A DNA stretch of 9,998 bases from NCBI GenBank assembly GCA_002455335.1, contig DKKP01000155.1, forward strand, positions 1-9,998, given 5' to 3'. Below are positions 1-6,504 of the stretch, one piece after another. The notes beneath the pieces are model-generated. The model was not told the origin of the DNA, did not search any database, and saw only the letters and a list, made by a program, of their open reading frames with translations. This DNA comes from Anaerolineales bacterium UBA6663 (lineage in GTDB: Bacteria > Chloroflexota > Anaerolineae > Anaerolineales > UBA6663). Position numbers and translations under genes: made by a program. Within the stretch, counting starts at the first letter, position 1. Each line of letters opens with the position of its first letter.

Positions 1-55
1 GGCCTGCCCGGCCAGCGCTGCCGTGCTGCGGCTCGACCTGCAGCCGAATCCATAA
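1..55 (+). CDS. Possible C-terminal end of an upstream gene (partial)
   Basis: Reading from base 2, the frame is open from the left edge to a TAA stop at 53-55 and ends with residues like VLRLDLQPNP. Third codon positions are mostly G or C, as in the clear genes here. It would end 13 bases before the first acetyltransferase gene, an operon-like spacing. With only 17 codons visible no family can be recognised, and chance openness in GC-rich DNA is a real alternative. No function is assigned. Confidence 0.3.
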   Translation, partial: ACPASAAVLRLDLQPNP

Positions 56-56
56 T
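51..56 (+). promoter_or_regulatory. Candidate -10 element for the double-GNAT operon
   Basis: CATAAT lies 12 bases before the ATG at 69 and matches the -10 consensus at five of six positions. No convincing -35 hexamer is seen around 28-33. If used, transcription would start near base 63 and leave only about 6 leader bases, consistent with the absence of a Shine-Dalgarno sequence before the ATG. It overlaps the end of the possible upstream gene, so read-through from upstream is the main alternative. Confidence 0.25.
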
Positions 57-68
57 GGGCGATCATCT

Positions 69-1085
69 ATGAACCCGACGTCTTCGACCATCGACATCAC
101 GCCGTACGCCGATGCGCACAAGGTTGCCGTCAGCGACCTGATCGTGGGGATCCAGCGCGACGAGTATGGGCTGGCGATCACGGCCCAAGACCAGCCCGAT
201 CTCGCCGACATCCCTGGCTACTATCGGACAGGCGCCGGGAACTTCTGGGTGGCGCTGGCTGAGGGCCGGGTCGTCGGCACGCTTGGGCTGCGCGAGTTCG
301 CGCCGGGGCAGGGCGCGCTGCGCAAGATGTTTGTCGCGCCGGCCTATCGCGGCAGTTTTGGCGTGGCCGGCCGGCTGTTGGCGACGCTGCTCGATTGGGC
401 CCGGGCTCAGGGCCTGAGCGCGATCACGCTTGGCACCACCGAGCGCTTCCTGGCGGCGCATCGCTTTTACGAAAAGAACGGCTTCACCGCGATCCCGGAG
501 CATGCCTTGCCGGCTGGCTTCCCGCGGATGAGCGTCGACACGCGCTTCTATACGCTCAGCCTGGCGGCCACCATCCATAGCTTCTTCGCGGCCGACATCA
601 GGGCGCGGCTCGCCGAGTTTGGCGCCCTGCTCGTGCGCTGTGTGGCCGATGGGGCCTCGATCGGGTTTCTACCGCCGTTGGCGCCTGCCGTTGCCGAGGC
701 GTACTGGCGCGAGGTCGCTCTCGCGGCCGAGGACGGTCGCACGTTGGTCTGGGGGGCGCTGCTGGAGGGCCGGGTGGTCGGCAGCGTCCAGCTGGCGCTC
801 GAGGGGCGCGCTAACGGGACGCATCGCGCCGAGGTCGCTAAGCTGATGGTCGACCCGGGTGTGCGGCGACGCGGGATTGGGTTGGCCTTGATGCGGGCGC
901 TCGAGGCCGAGGCGCTGGCGCGGTCGCGCACCACGCTCGTGCTGGATACGCGCGCCGGCGATCCCTCCGAAGCGCTGTATCGCTCGCTCGGCTATCAGCG
1001 CCTGGGCGAGATCCCGTGCTATGCGCGCAGCGCGGATGGCGCGTTGCACGCCACGGCCATCCACTACAAGGTGATCGAACCATGA
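69..1085 (+). CDS. Tandem double-GNAT N-acetyltransferase
   Basis: This 338-residue protein carries two GNAT (acetyl-CoA dependent acetyltransferase) domains, at about residues 8-160 and 165-336. Domain 1 has the beta4 core LRKMFVAPAYRG (84-95), a diverged acetyl-CoA loop (RGSFGVAGRLL) and the closing FYEKNGF element (133-139). Domain 2 has the canonical pyrophosphate-binding loop RRGIGLA (267-273) followed by ALYRSLGY (302-309). Single GNAT proteins are usually 140-180 residues, so this is a genuine fusion rather than a long start. It is expected to be cytoplasmic; no signal peptide or membrane segment is seen. The acceptor substrate cannot be read from sequence. The ATG at 69 lacks a Shine-Dalgarno sequence, but it sits at the right distance before the first GNAT strand. 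Its TGA overlaps the ATG of the next gene (ATGA), implying translational coupling to a second double-GNAT protein. Confidence 0.9.
   Translation: MNPTSSTIDITPYADAHKVAVSDLIVGIQRDEYGLAITAQDQPDLADIPGYYRTGAGNFWVALAEGRVVGTLGLREFAPGQGALRKMFVAPAYRGSFGVAGRLLATLLDWARAQGLSAITLGTTERFLAAHRFYEKNGFTAIPEHALPAGFPRMSVDTRFYTLSLAATIHSFFAADIRARLAEFGALLVRCVADGASIGFLPPLAPAVAEAYWREVALAAEDGRTLVWGALLEGRVVGSVQLALEGRANGTHRAEVAKLMVDPGVRRRGIGLALMRALEAEALARSRTTLVLDTRAGDPSEALYRSLGYQRLGEIPCYARSADGALHATAIHYKVIEP
1069..1076 (+). promoter_or_regulatory. Strong ribosome binding site fixing the second GNAT gene start
   Basis: AGGTGATC is an uninterrupted match to the complement of the usual 16S rRNA 3' end and lies 5 bases before the ATG at 1082. 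It sits inside the last codons of the upstream gene. It favours ATG 1082 over the in-frame GTG at 1016, which would add 22 residues unlike any GNAT N-terminus. Confidence 0.6.
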
Positions 1086-2065
1086 CCTTCGTGCTGCGCG
1101 ACGTCGCGCCGACCGACATCGACGCCCTTCACGCGATCTACGCCTACCACGTCGTGCATGGCACAGGATCGTGGGAGTACGAGCCGCCGGACGCGGCCGA
1201 GATGACACGGCGCTACGAGGCCGTGCGTGCGGCAGGCTACCCGTACCTGGTGGCGGAGGTCGCGGGGCGCGTGGTGGGCTACAGCTACGCCAGCGCCTTT
1301 CGTGGGCGGCCAGGCTATCGCTTCACCTGTGAAGACTCGATCTACGTCGCGCCGGACCTCCAGCGGCGCGGCGTGGCCCGTGCGCTGCTCACCGAGTTGA
1401 TGACGCGTTGCACGGCGCTCGGGCTGCGCCAGATGCTGGCCGTGATCGGCGATTCAGAGAACACGGCCTCGATCGCGTTGCATCACGCCTTGGGCTTCGC
1501 GTTGCTGACGGATGCGCGCGCGTTGGGCTGGAAGTTCCGCCGCGACCTGGGCTGGGTGTTGATGCAACGCACGTTGGCGACGACGCCGTTCCCGCCGGCT
1601 TCGCTCGAGGTGCGGGTCGATGACCCGGCTGGTGCGGCGGGGCAGGCGTTGTTGTGGGGCCTGACGCTCGAGCTGCTGGCGATGGATGGCGATCGCGGCG
1701 AAGATGGGCGCGGCGCGGTGACGCTTGGCGACCTGCAGGCGCCTGATGCCGTCTTCGTCGTTGCGCGGATGGATGGCCAGCCGGCGGGTTGTGGAGCATT
1801 GCGGCCGCTCGAGCCGGGTGTAGCCGAGGTCAAGCGCATGTACACGGCGCCCTGGGCGCGTGGCAAGGGTGTAGCTGCGGGTGTGCTCACCGCCCTCGAG
1901 ACCCAGGCTGTGGCGCGCGGGCATACGATCCTGCGGCTCGAGACCGGCGACCGCCAGATCGCGGCCAATCGGCTCTACGAGCGGGCCGGGTTCGTGCGGA
2001 TCCCGTGCTATGGCGCTTACGCGGCCCGCGACTGGTCGCGCTGCTACGAGAAGCGCCTGGGTTGA
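1082..2065 (+). CDS. Phosphinothricin-acetyltransferase-like domain fused to a second GNAT domain
   Basis: This 327-residue protein has two GNAT domains. Residues 1-165 resemble the PAT/Bar family (phosphinothricin or methionine-sulfoximine N-acetyltransferases). Seen features are Y20-x-x-HVVHGTGSWEYEPPD near the N-terminus, YPYLVAEVAGRVVGYSYA (53-70), the CEDSIYV core (83-89), acetyl-CoA loop QRRGVA (94-99), AVIGDSEN (120-127) and LHHALGF (133-139). The histidine there aligns with the conserved LHEALGY of Bar. Residues about 175-327 form a different GNAT subfamily with EVKRMYTAP, loop ARGKGVA (259-265), LRLETGD (284-290) and LYERAGF (298-304). It overlaps the upstream gene by four bases (ATGA) and ends the operon before a terminator at 2221-2254. 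PAT-like domains in bacterial genomes often act on methionine derivatives rather than herbicides. The actual substrate is unknown, and the function of the second domain is not assignable. Confidence 0.9.
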   Translation: MTFVLRDVAPTDIDALHAIYAYHVVHGTGSWEYEPPDAAEMTRRYEAVRAAGYPYLVAEVAGRVVGYSYASAFRGRPGYRFTCEDSIYVAPDLQRRGVARALLTELMTRCTALGLRQMLAVIGDSENTASIALHHALGFALLTDARALGWKFRRDLGWVLMQRTLATTPFPPASLEVRVDDPAGAAGQALLWGLTLELLAMDGDRGEDGRGAVTLGDLQAPDAVFVVARMDGQPAGCGALRPLEPGVAEVKRMYTAPWARGKGVAAGVLTALETQAVARGHTILRLETGDRQIAANRLYERAGFVRIPCYGAYAARDWSRCYEKRLG

Positions 2066-2220
2066 GCCGATCACGTTCCCATACGGGCAGGACGCACCGA
2101 GGACGAAACGAGGACTCGGACCGACTGCGCCGGTCGTAAGCTGTCTGCAACGCGGGGCTATCACCTCCCCCGCGCATCGACGCCCAGGGCGGGAGGGGGT
2201 GCCGTGGGCCCGATCATGAG
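2066..2220 (+). other. Structured convergent intergenic region (possible 3' UTR or small RNA)
   Basis: No gene is visible between the GNAT operon and the convergent helicase gene. The + strand can fold into a series of stems: 2097-2101 with 2115-2119; 2119-2123 with 2131-2135 (sharing one base with the first); and a strong 12-pair stem of 2162-2173 with 2189-2201, which has one bulged A and one G-U pair. The 26-bp terminator palindrome follows at once. This may be the 3' UTR of the GNAT mRNA or the body of a small RNA. I recognise no known riboswitch or RNA family. Confidence 0.45.
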
Positions 2221-2254
2221 GCCGGCCGCTCGATCGAGCGGCCGGCTTTGTTGT
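2221..2254 (+). terminator. Rho-independent terminator of the GNAT operon
   Basis: Bases 2221-2246 are a perfect 26-bp palindrome: a 13-base arm GCCGGCCGCTCGA followed directly by its reverse complement, so the innermost bases form the loop. It is followed on the + strand by TTTGTTGT (2247-2254). On the - strand the bases past the stem are CTCATGATC, not T-rich, so the site is oriented to end + strand transcripts. It probably also protects against read-through into the helicase gene, which ends 22 bases further on. Confidence 0.85.
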
Positions 2255-2275
2255 CCGATCGATCCTCGAGCGTGG

Positions 2276-4546
2276 TCAACTGACGACCTTGAGCTTCGCC
2301 AGCGACGCCATCAGCCGCTTGACCCCGACGGCCTCGAAAGCCACGGTCACTTCCTCGGTGTCGCCTGCGCCGCGGCTCTCGATCACCATGCCCTCGCCAA
2401 AGCTGGCGTGCTTGACGCGCATGCCGGTGCGAAACTGTCCCTGAGGCATCTGGGCCGAACTGAGCGTCACGGCCCGGCCACGCCCCGAGCCGCTGCTCGA
2501 AGGCTGCGACGTTTCGCGGCCGGCGTACGGGCTATCCCAGGCCGTCATGCGGTTGTACGTCGCGGCCGCGCGCGCCTGGCTGTTGGGCTTCTGGCCCGTC
2601 AGTAGCGTGTCGGGGATGTCGTACAGAAATCGCGACGGCTCGCTGACCGAGGAGTCGCCATACAGCGAGCGCCGGAACGCGCGCAGCAGGTACAGCCGAT
2701 CCTTGGCGCGCGTCATGCCGACGTACATCAGCCGGCGTTCTTCGTTCATCGACTCGGGATCGTCGAACGAGCGCGAGTGCGGCAGCACGCCCTCGTCGAG
2801 CCCGACGATGAAGACGACCGGAAACTCCAGCCCTTTGGCCGCGTGCAAGGTGAGCAGGATTGGGGCCTGAGCCTCTTCGGGCGCCGTATCCTGATCGGAC
2901 ACGAGCGCGACGTTTTGAAGGAAGTCCGCCAGAGTGACATCGGGATCAGCGGCCGCCACGCCGCGCAATTCGAGGATGTTGGCCCAGCGTTCGTCGCCTT
3001 CGTCGGAGCCGTCGCGAATGGTATCGCGCAGCCCTGTGCGGTCGAGCACGGCGTCGATCAGCTGCACCACAGACAGCTCGCTCCGCGCCGCCAGCCAGTG
3101 GTTGAACATCAGGCCAAAGTTGGCCAGCGCTGCCGCGGCCTTGTTGCCGAAGTGCCCGGCGAAGATCGACTTTGGGCCGCTCTCGCCCAGGTCGCGGACG
3201 ACGTCGCCTGGGGTGAGTTGGGCGGAGGCGGCCACGGCTTGAAGCTGCTCGATCGTCTTGGCCCCGATGCCACGGGTCGGCACGTTGATCACGCGCAGCA
3301 GGCTGACCGAATCGGCCGGATTGTGGATCAGACGCAGATAGCCCGTGAGGTCCTTGATCTCTTTGCGTCCGTAGAAGCGCTGCGCGCCGACCAGCTTGTA
3401 GGGCATGTTCGCGCGCACAAAGGCGTCTTCAACCGCGCGCGACTGGGCGTTTGTGCGATACATGACCGCGAAGTCGCCGGCCTCGTAACGGCGCTTGCGC
3501 ACCAGATCCTGGATCGTCTCGATGATGAAGCGGGCCTCTTCATCTTCGTTGTACGCCTCGAAGACATAGATCTCGGCGCCGCCCTGCCTGTCATCGGTGG
3601 CGCGCAGCTTCTTCTTCGTGCGGCCGGGGTGCTTGTCGATCACGGCCATCGCCGCATTGAGGATCAGTTGCGTCGAGCGGTAGTTCTGCTCGAGCAGGAT
3701 CGTGCGCAAATCGCGGTAGTCTTCGCGTAACTTGTTGACATTGCGATAGTCGGCGCCGCGCCACTTGTAGATCGATTGATCCGGGTCACCGACGCAATAC
3801 AGGTTGCGACTGCTGCCCGAGACCAGCTTGAGCAGCGTGTACTGTACCGTGTTGGTGTCCTGGAATTCGTCGACCAGCACGTGCTCGAAAGCGCGCTGGT
3901 ACTTGGCGAGCACATCGGGGCGCTCCTGGAGCAGGCGCACGGTCTCGACAAGCAGGTCGTCGAAGTCGAGCGCGTTATTCTGCGCGAGCAACTCCTGGTA
4001 GCGCACGTATACCCGACGCACGACCTCGCTGGCATACGAGGTCGATGGATAATCCTGCGGCGCGAGCAACTCGTTCTTGGCGGTCGAGATCTTGTGTAGA
4101 ACCGATGCCGGGCGGTTCTTTTTGTCGTCGACGTTGAGCTCGCGCAGGGCCTGTTTGATCAGGTCCTCCTGGTCGCCGGTGTCGTAGATCACGAAGTCGC
4201 CCGTGACCCTGAGCCCGGCCCCCGGCGCGCCGGCGACGCCCTGAGCCGCGGCTTCGCGGCGCAGCCAGCGCGCGCAGATGCTGTGAAAGGTGCCGATCGT
4301 CAGGCCGCGGACGTCGTCGCCAAAGAGCCGCGTGACGCGCTCTTTCATCTCGCGCGCCGCCTTGTTGGTGAAGGTGACGGCCAGGATCTTCCACGGCGCG
4401 ACGCCCACCGTGTTGATCAGATACGCGATGCGATGGGTGAGCACCCGGGTCTTGCCCGAGCCAGGGCCGGCCAGGACGAGGGTCGGGCCGTTCGGCGCGG
4501 TGACGGCCTCATGTTGGGCGCTGTTCAGTTTATCGAGCAGATTCAT
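2276..4546 (-). CDS. pcrA: UvrD/PcrA-type superfamily 1A DNA helicase
   Basis: This 756-residue ATP-dependent 3'-5' DNA helicase has all the expected motifs. They are the Q-motif LNSAQHEAV (7-15), Walker A AGPGSGKT (26-33), motif Ia AVTFTNKAA (56-64), GTFHSICARWLR (85-96), motif II VDEFQD (225-230), motif III GDPDQSIYKWRGA (253-265), motif IV EQNYRS (286-291), motif V TLHAAKGLEF (566-575) and motif VI RRLMYVGMTRA (604-614). A low-complexity linker (about 650-705) precedes a C-terminal Tudor-like segment (708-755, GMRVKHASFGEG), which in PcrA and UvrD contacts RNA polymerase. Length and ending match PcrA/UvrD rather than shorter Rep. The role is nucleotide-excision repair, removal of recombinase filaments and resolution of replication-transcription conflicts. 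The ATG at 4546 gives the standard MNLLDKLN start but has no Shine-Dalgarno sequence; a -10 element lies 9 bases upstream. It is divergent from the deoxynucleoside kinase and convergent with the GNAT operon. Confidence 0.96.
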   Translation of the reverse strand: MNLLDKLNSAQHEAVTAPNGPTLVLAGPGSGKTRVLTHRIAYLINTVGVAPWKILAVTFTNKAAREMKERVTRLFGDDVRGLTIGTFHSICARWLRREAAAQGVAGAPGAGLRVTGDFVIYDTGDQEDLIKQALRELNVDDKKNRPASVLHKISTAKNELLAPQDYPSTSYASEVVRRVYVRYQELLAQNNALDFDDLLVETVRLLQERPDVLAKYQRAFEHVLVDEFQDTNTVQYTLLKLVSGSSRNLYCVGDPDQSIYKWRGADYRNVNKLREDYRDLRTILLEQNYRSTQLILNAAMAVIDKHPGRTKKKLRATDDRQGGAEIYVFEAYNEDEEARFIIETIQDLVRKRRYEAGDFAVMYRTNAQSRAVEDAFVRANMPYKLVGAQRFYGRKEIKDLTGYLRLIHNPADSVSLLRVINVPTRGIGAKTIEQLQAVAASAQLTPGDVVRDLGESGPKSIFAGHFGNKAAAALANFGLMFNHWLAARSELSVVQLIDAVLDRTGLRDTIRDGSDEGDERWANILELRGVAAADPDVTLADFLQNVALVSDQDTAPEEAQAPILLTLHAAKGLEFPVVFIVGLDEGVLPHSRSFDDPESMNEERRLMYVGMTRAKDRLYLLRAFRRSLYGDSSVSEPSRFLYDIPDTLLTGQKPNSQARAAATYNRMTAWDSPYAGRETSQPSSSGSGRGRAVTLSSAQMPQGQFRTGMRVKHASFGEGMVIESRGAGDTEEVTVAFEAVGVKRLMASLAKLKVVS

Positions 4547-4555
4547 GGTGGCGGG

Positions 4556-4564
4556 ATTCTAGCA
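4556..4564 (-). promoter_or_regulatory. Extended -10 promoter element for the helicase gene
   Basis: On the - strand the bases read TGCTAGAAT, an extended -10 (TGn plus TAGAAT). The hexamer occupies 4556-4561, and no good -35 hexamer is seen 16-18 bases further upstream, which the TGn element could offset. The predicted start point is near 4549, leaving about three bases before the ATG. Together with the missing Shine-Dalgarno sequence this suggests a nearly leaderless mRNA. Confidence 0.4.
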
Positions 4565-4614
4565 TCTCCGAAACGCATTGGAGCGCTGCCCCTGCTCGCG
4601 GCCCCGATTTCCTG

Positions 4615-4620
4615 TACAAT
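4615..4620 (+). promoter_or_regulatory. Candidate -10 element for the kinase/nucleotidyltransferase operon
   Basis: TACAAT matches the -10 consensus at five of six positions. Its predicted start near 4627 would give a leader of about 19 bases that carries the GGAGAAGAAGG ribosome-binding stretch (4628-4638). The -35 region is GC-rich and unconvincing. It lies about 50 bases from the oppositely oriented helicase -10, so the 99-base divergent region could serve both genes. Confidence 0.45.
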
Positions 4621-4645
4621 CCGCGACGGAGAAGAAGGCCAACCC

Positions 4646-5308
4646 ATGTATTTAGCAATCGAAGGCGTGATCGGCGTCGGCAAGACGTCGTTGGCGCGTT
4701 TGCTGCAGCCGATGTTTGGCGCCGGCGTGTTGCTCGAGGTGTTCGAGGAGAACCCATTCCTCTCGGATTTCTACGGCGACCGCGCCCGCTATGCGCTTCA
4801 AACCCAGTTGTTCTTCTTGCTCTCGCGCTATCGCCAGCAGCGCGAGGTCCCCGATCTTCTCACGCGCCACGGCGGCCTGATCGCCGACTACACCTTCGCC
4901 AAAGACGCGCTCTTCGCCCGGCTCAATGTGCGCGGCGACGAGCTCGAGTTGTACCGTCGGATGCACGACGCCCTGGCCGAAAAAGTGCGCCGACCCGACC
5001 TGACCGTTTACCTCAAGGCGCCGACGGCGTTGTTGATGACGCGCATCGCCCAACGCGGCCGATCGTACGAGAAGAATATGGACCCGGCCTATATCCAGTC
5101 GTTGGTCGAGGCCTATGACGACTTCTTTGCGACGTACACCGATGGTCGGGTGCTGATCGTCGATGCCGCACCGCTCGACTATGTCGTCAATGCCGATCAT
5201 TTGTATTGGGTGATCGAGCGGATCCAGGCTGCTCTCGGCGAGGCCGATATGCAGAGCCCGCTGCGGATGTCGACCGGGCCCGCCAACGCCGGCGGCAGCC
5301 CGGCTTAG
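4646..5308 (+). CDS. Deoxynucleoside kinase (deoxyadenosine/deoxyguanosine kinase family)
   Basis: This 220-residue protein belongs to the dNK family, which transfers a phosphate to the 5'-OH of deoxynucleosides in purine or pyrimidine salvage. The P-loop is GVIGVGKTS (7-15). The substrate-side EENPF motif is at 34-38. ADYTFAKDALFA (80-91) occupies the place of the DRS-type motif and is the form seen in small bacterial dAdo/dGuo kinases. The lid region RIAQRGRSYEK (133-143) carries the expected arginines. Length is close to the 205-220 residues usual for the bacterial branch. The last 20 or so residues (SPLRMSTGPANAGGSPA) look disordered and are probably an extra tail. Start choice is firm: ATG 4646 immediately opens the family N-terminus (MYLAIEGVIG) and has AAGG at 4635-4638, seven bases upstream. 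Which deoxynucleoside is preferred cannot be told here. The gene probably forms an operon with the nucleotidyltransferase gene 45 bases downstream. Confidence 0.92.
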   Translation: MYLAIEGVIGVGKTSLARLLQPMFGAGVLLEVFEENPFLSDFYGDRARYALQTQLFFLLSRYRQQREVPDLLTRHGGLIADYTFAKDALFARLNVRGDELELYRRMHDALAEKVRRPDLTVYLKAPTALLMTRIAQRGRSYEKNMDPAYIQSLVEAYDDFFATYTDGRVLIVDAAPLDYVVNADHLYWVIERIQAALGEADMQSPLRMSTGPANAGGSPA

Positions 5309-5353
5309 TCGAGCTTTCCGATTGGGTGTCGAGATGTTCCGACGAGGCAAGCC

Positions 5354-6376
5354 GTGATCGTCGATCGGATCTCCATGGAGCAGGCGGCGCTTGTCCGTCT
5401 GGCAACCGACCTGGCACGTCAGCGCGCCAGGGAACGGGCGTCGATCCTTTCCATCTATCTGGTGGGCTCGGTTGCCGCAGGCGAACGTCCGTTGGGCGAG
5501 GCCACCGACCTCGACCTCGTGCTGATCGACGGGGACCCGCCCACGCGACGCCGCGAGCTCGTGCCGCTCTCCGATGGGCTGGTCGCCGATCTCCAGACCC
5601 ATAGCCGCGACGACTACCGCAACCCTAAAGCGCTGCGCGTCGATCCGTGGCGCGGCCCGGAGATGTGCGAGCCGGTTTTCCTGTACGACCCGTTGCACTT
5701 CTTCGAGCTCGCCCAGGCGAGCGCGCGCGGGCAGTTTCATCGCCCCGATCACGTCTTCGCCCGGGCGCGCGCGTTTCTCGAGCGCGCGCGGGCCGACTTC
5801 CGAGTCAGCGCTTTCGCGCCGGAACCCGTGCCGAGCACGCCGTTGAGCCTGGCCGCCTTCTGTCAGGGCCTGTGGAACGCCGCGAACGCCGTGATCACGC
5901 TCACCGGATTTCCGGGCGGTGCGCGGCGCTTGCTTCTCAAGCTCGAGGCCGCTGACGCGCGCCTGGGTCGCCCCGGGCTGTACGACGGCTTTCTTGAGGT
6001 CTTTGATATCGGGAAGGTGGATGCCACCGAGGCGTCGCGCTGGGTTTCCGATTGGGCCGAGACCTATCGCGCGGCCCAGACCGAGACCGATGAGTTGCTT
6101 CATCCGGCGCGGCTTCCGATCTACGAGCGGGGCTTCAGGGCTCAGATCGAGTCGGATCGGGCGACCGACCTGGTCTGGCTGCTCCTCTACACCTGGCAGG
6201 CAGCGATGCGCCGTCTGCCAACCAACAGCCCGGCGGCCGCGCCGTATGCCGAGTTCCTGGCCCGGCTCGGCCTTTCCGATGCACGCGGCTTTCAAACCCG
6301 GATCCAGGCCGCGCTGGCCCTGGCCCAGCGCTGCGAGTTGACCATCGCCAACTGGGGCCGGCACAACGGTGCCTGA
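5354..6376 (+). CDS. Nucleotidyltransferase-fold protein, substrate unknown
   Basis: This 340-residue protein has an N-terminal polymerase-beta-like nucleotidyltransferase domain. The glycine-serine motif GSVAAG is at 38-43, the metal-binding TDLDLVL at 51-57 (D52 and D54), and a likely third acidic residue in VADLQTH (D79). From about residue 125 it is predicted to be largely helical (for example 126-140, 160-200, 265-285) and matches no helical partner domain that I recognise. The fold includes aminoglycoside and lincosamide nucleotidyltransferases, MNT antitoxins and tRNA-modifying enzymes, so NMP transfer to a small molecule or protein is plausible but unassigned. The start is GTG 5354, supported by GAGG at 5344-5347 six bases upstream; the next in-frame ATG (Met8) is a weaker alternative. 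It follows the deoxynucleoside kinase gene by 45 bases with no terminator between them. All key catalytic residues appear present, so it should be active. Confidence 0.82.
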   Translation: MIVDRISMEQAALVRLATDLARQRARERASILSIYLVGSVAAGERPLGEATDLDLVLIDGDPPTRRRELVPLSDGLVADLQTHSRDDYRNPKALRVDPWRGPEMCEPVFLYDPLHFFELAQASARGQFHRPDHVFARARAFLERARADFRVSAFAPEPVPSTPLSLAAFCQGLWNAANAVITLTGFPGGARRLLLKLEAADARLGRPGLYDGFLEVFDIGKVDATEASRWVSDWAETYRAAQTETDELLHPARLPIYERGFRAQIESDRATDLVWLLLYTWQAAMRRLPTNSPAAAPYAEFLARLGLSDARGFQTRIQAALALAQRCELTIANWGRHNGA

Positions 6377-6385
6377 GCGCCATGA

Positions 6386-6391
6386 TAAAAT
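6386..6391 (+). promoter_or_regulatory. Extended -10 promoter element for the histidine kinase transcript
   Basis: TGA followed by TAAAAT (6383-6391) is an extended -10 element in an otherwise GC-rich stretch just after the nucleotidyltransferase stop codon. The predicted start is near 6398, giving a leader of about 107 bases before ATG 6505. No clear -35 hexamer is present. It may make the kinase gene independent of the upstream operon. Confidence 0.45.
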
Positions 6392-6392
6392 G

Positions 6393-6415
6393 CGCCCGTA
6401 TCGGCTCGGGCGTTT
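6393..6415 (+). terminator. Weak terminator-like hairpin after the nucleotidyltransferase gene
   Basis: CGCCCG (6393-6398) pairs with CGGGCG (6407-6412) around an 8-base loop and is followed by only TTT (6413-6415). The stem is short and the T tract poor, so termination would be weak. It also overlaps the predicted start point of the downstream promoter, so it could instead be the first hairpin of the kinase leader. Confidence 0.25.
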
Positions 6416-6504
6416 CCTGAGTCTGGAACCGCTCCCACAAGAACCACGACGGTGGGTTCGCGCCTCGGCCGTGGGGCCGCCTGTGCCAGTGAGTGGTTGT
6501 GAGC

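Noticed and set aside
1016..1081. Upstream GTG start extending the second GNAT protein by 22 residues
   Set aside because: The extension lies inside the upstream gene and does not resemble a GNAT N-terminus. ATG 1082 has a strong ribosome binding site and begins exactly at the first GNAT strand.
1689..1696. GCGATCGC octamer, like the cyanobacterial HIP1 repeat (also at 8444-8451)
   Set aside because: Only two copies were noticed, both inside coding sequence, which fits chance in GC-rich DNA already rich in GATC. It is not evidence for a cyanobacterial origin.
2101..2109. GGACGAAAC, the 3' core of hammerhead ribozymes
   Set aside because: No CTGANGA core with a matching stem II strand (such as GTCC) lies upstream, and no circularly permuted CTGANGA arrangement is found downstream in the intergenic region, so a hammerhead cannot form.
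2215..2275. Possible small gene starting at ATG 2215
   Set aside because: It would be translated through the terminator palindrome and into the end of the helicase gene on the wrong strand, and it has no ribosome binding site.
2777..3730. Open frame of 317 codons on the + strand inside the helicase gene
   Set aside because: It lies fully opposite conserved helicase motifs and its product resembles no family, so it is a shadow of the real gene.
5314..5326. Short repeated string TTTCCGATTGGG near 5316 and again near 6044
   Set aside because: A single 12-base repeat, one copy in a spacer and one in a coding region, with no flanking similarity or inverted repeat structure. It is most likely coincidence.
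4652..6364. Long open frame on the - strand (about 570 codons) across the kinase and nucleotidyltransferase genes
   Set aside because: It runs straight through two unrelated, well-supported + strand genes and their spacer. The translation is low-complexity, rich in R, G, A and Q, with no recognisable domain. It is an expected by-product of GC-rich codon use on the opposite strand.
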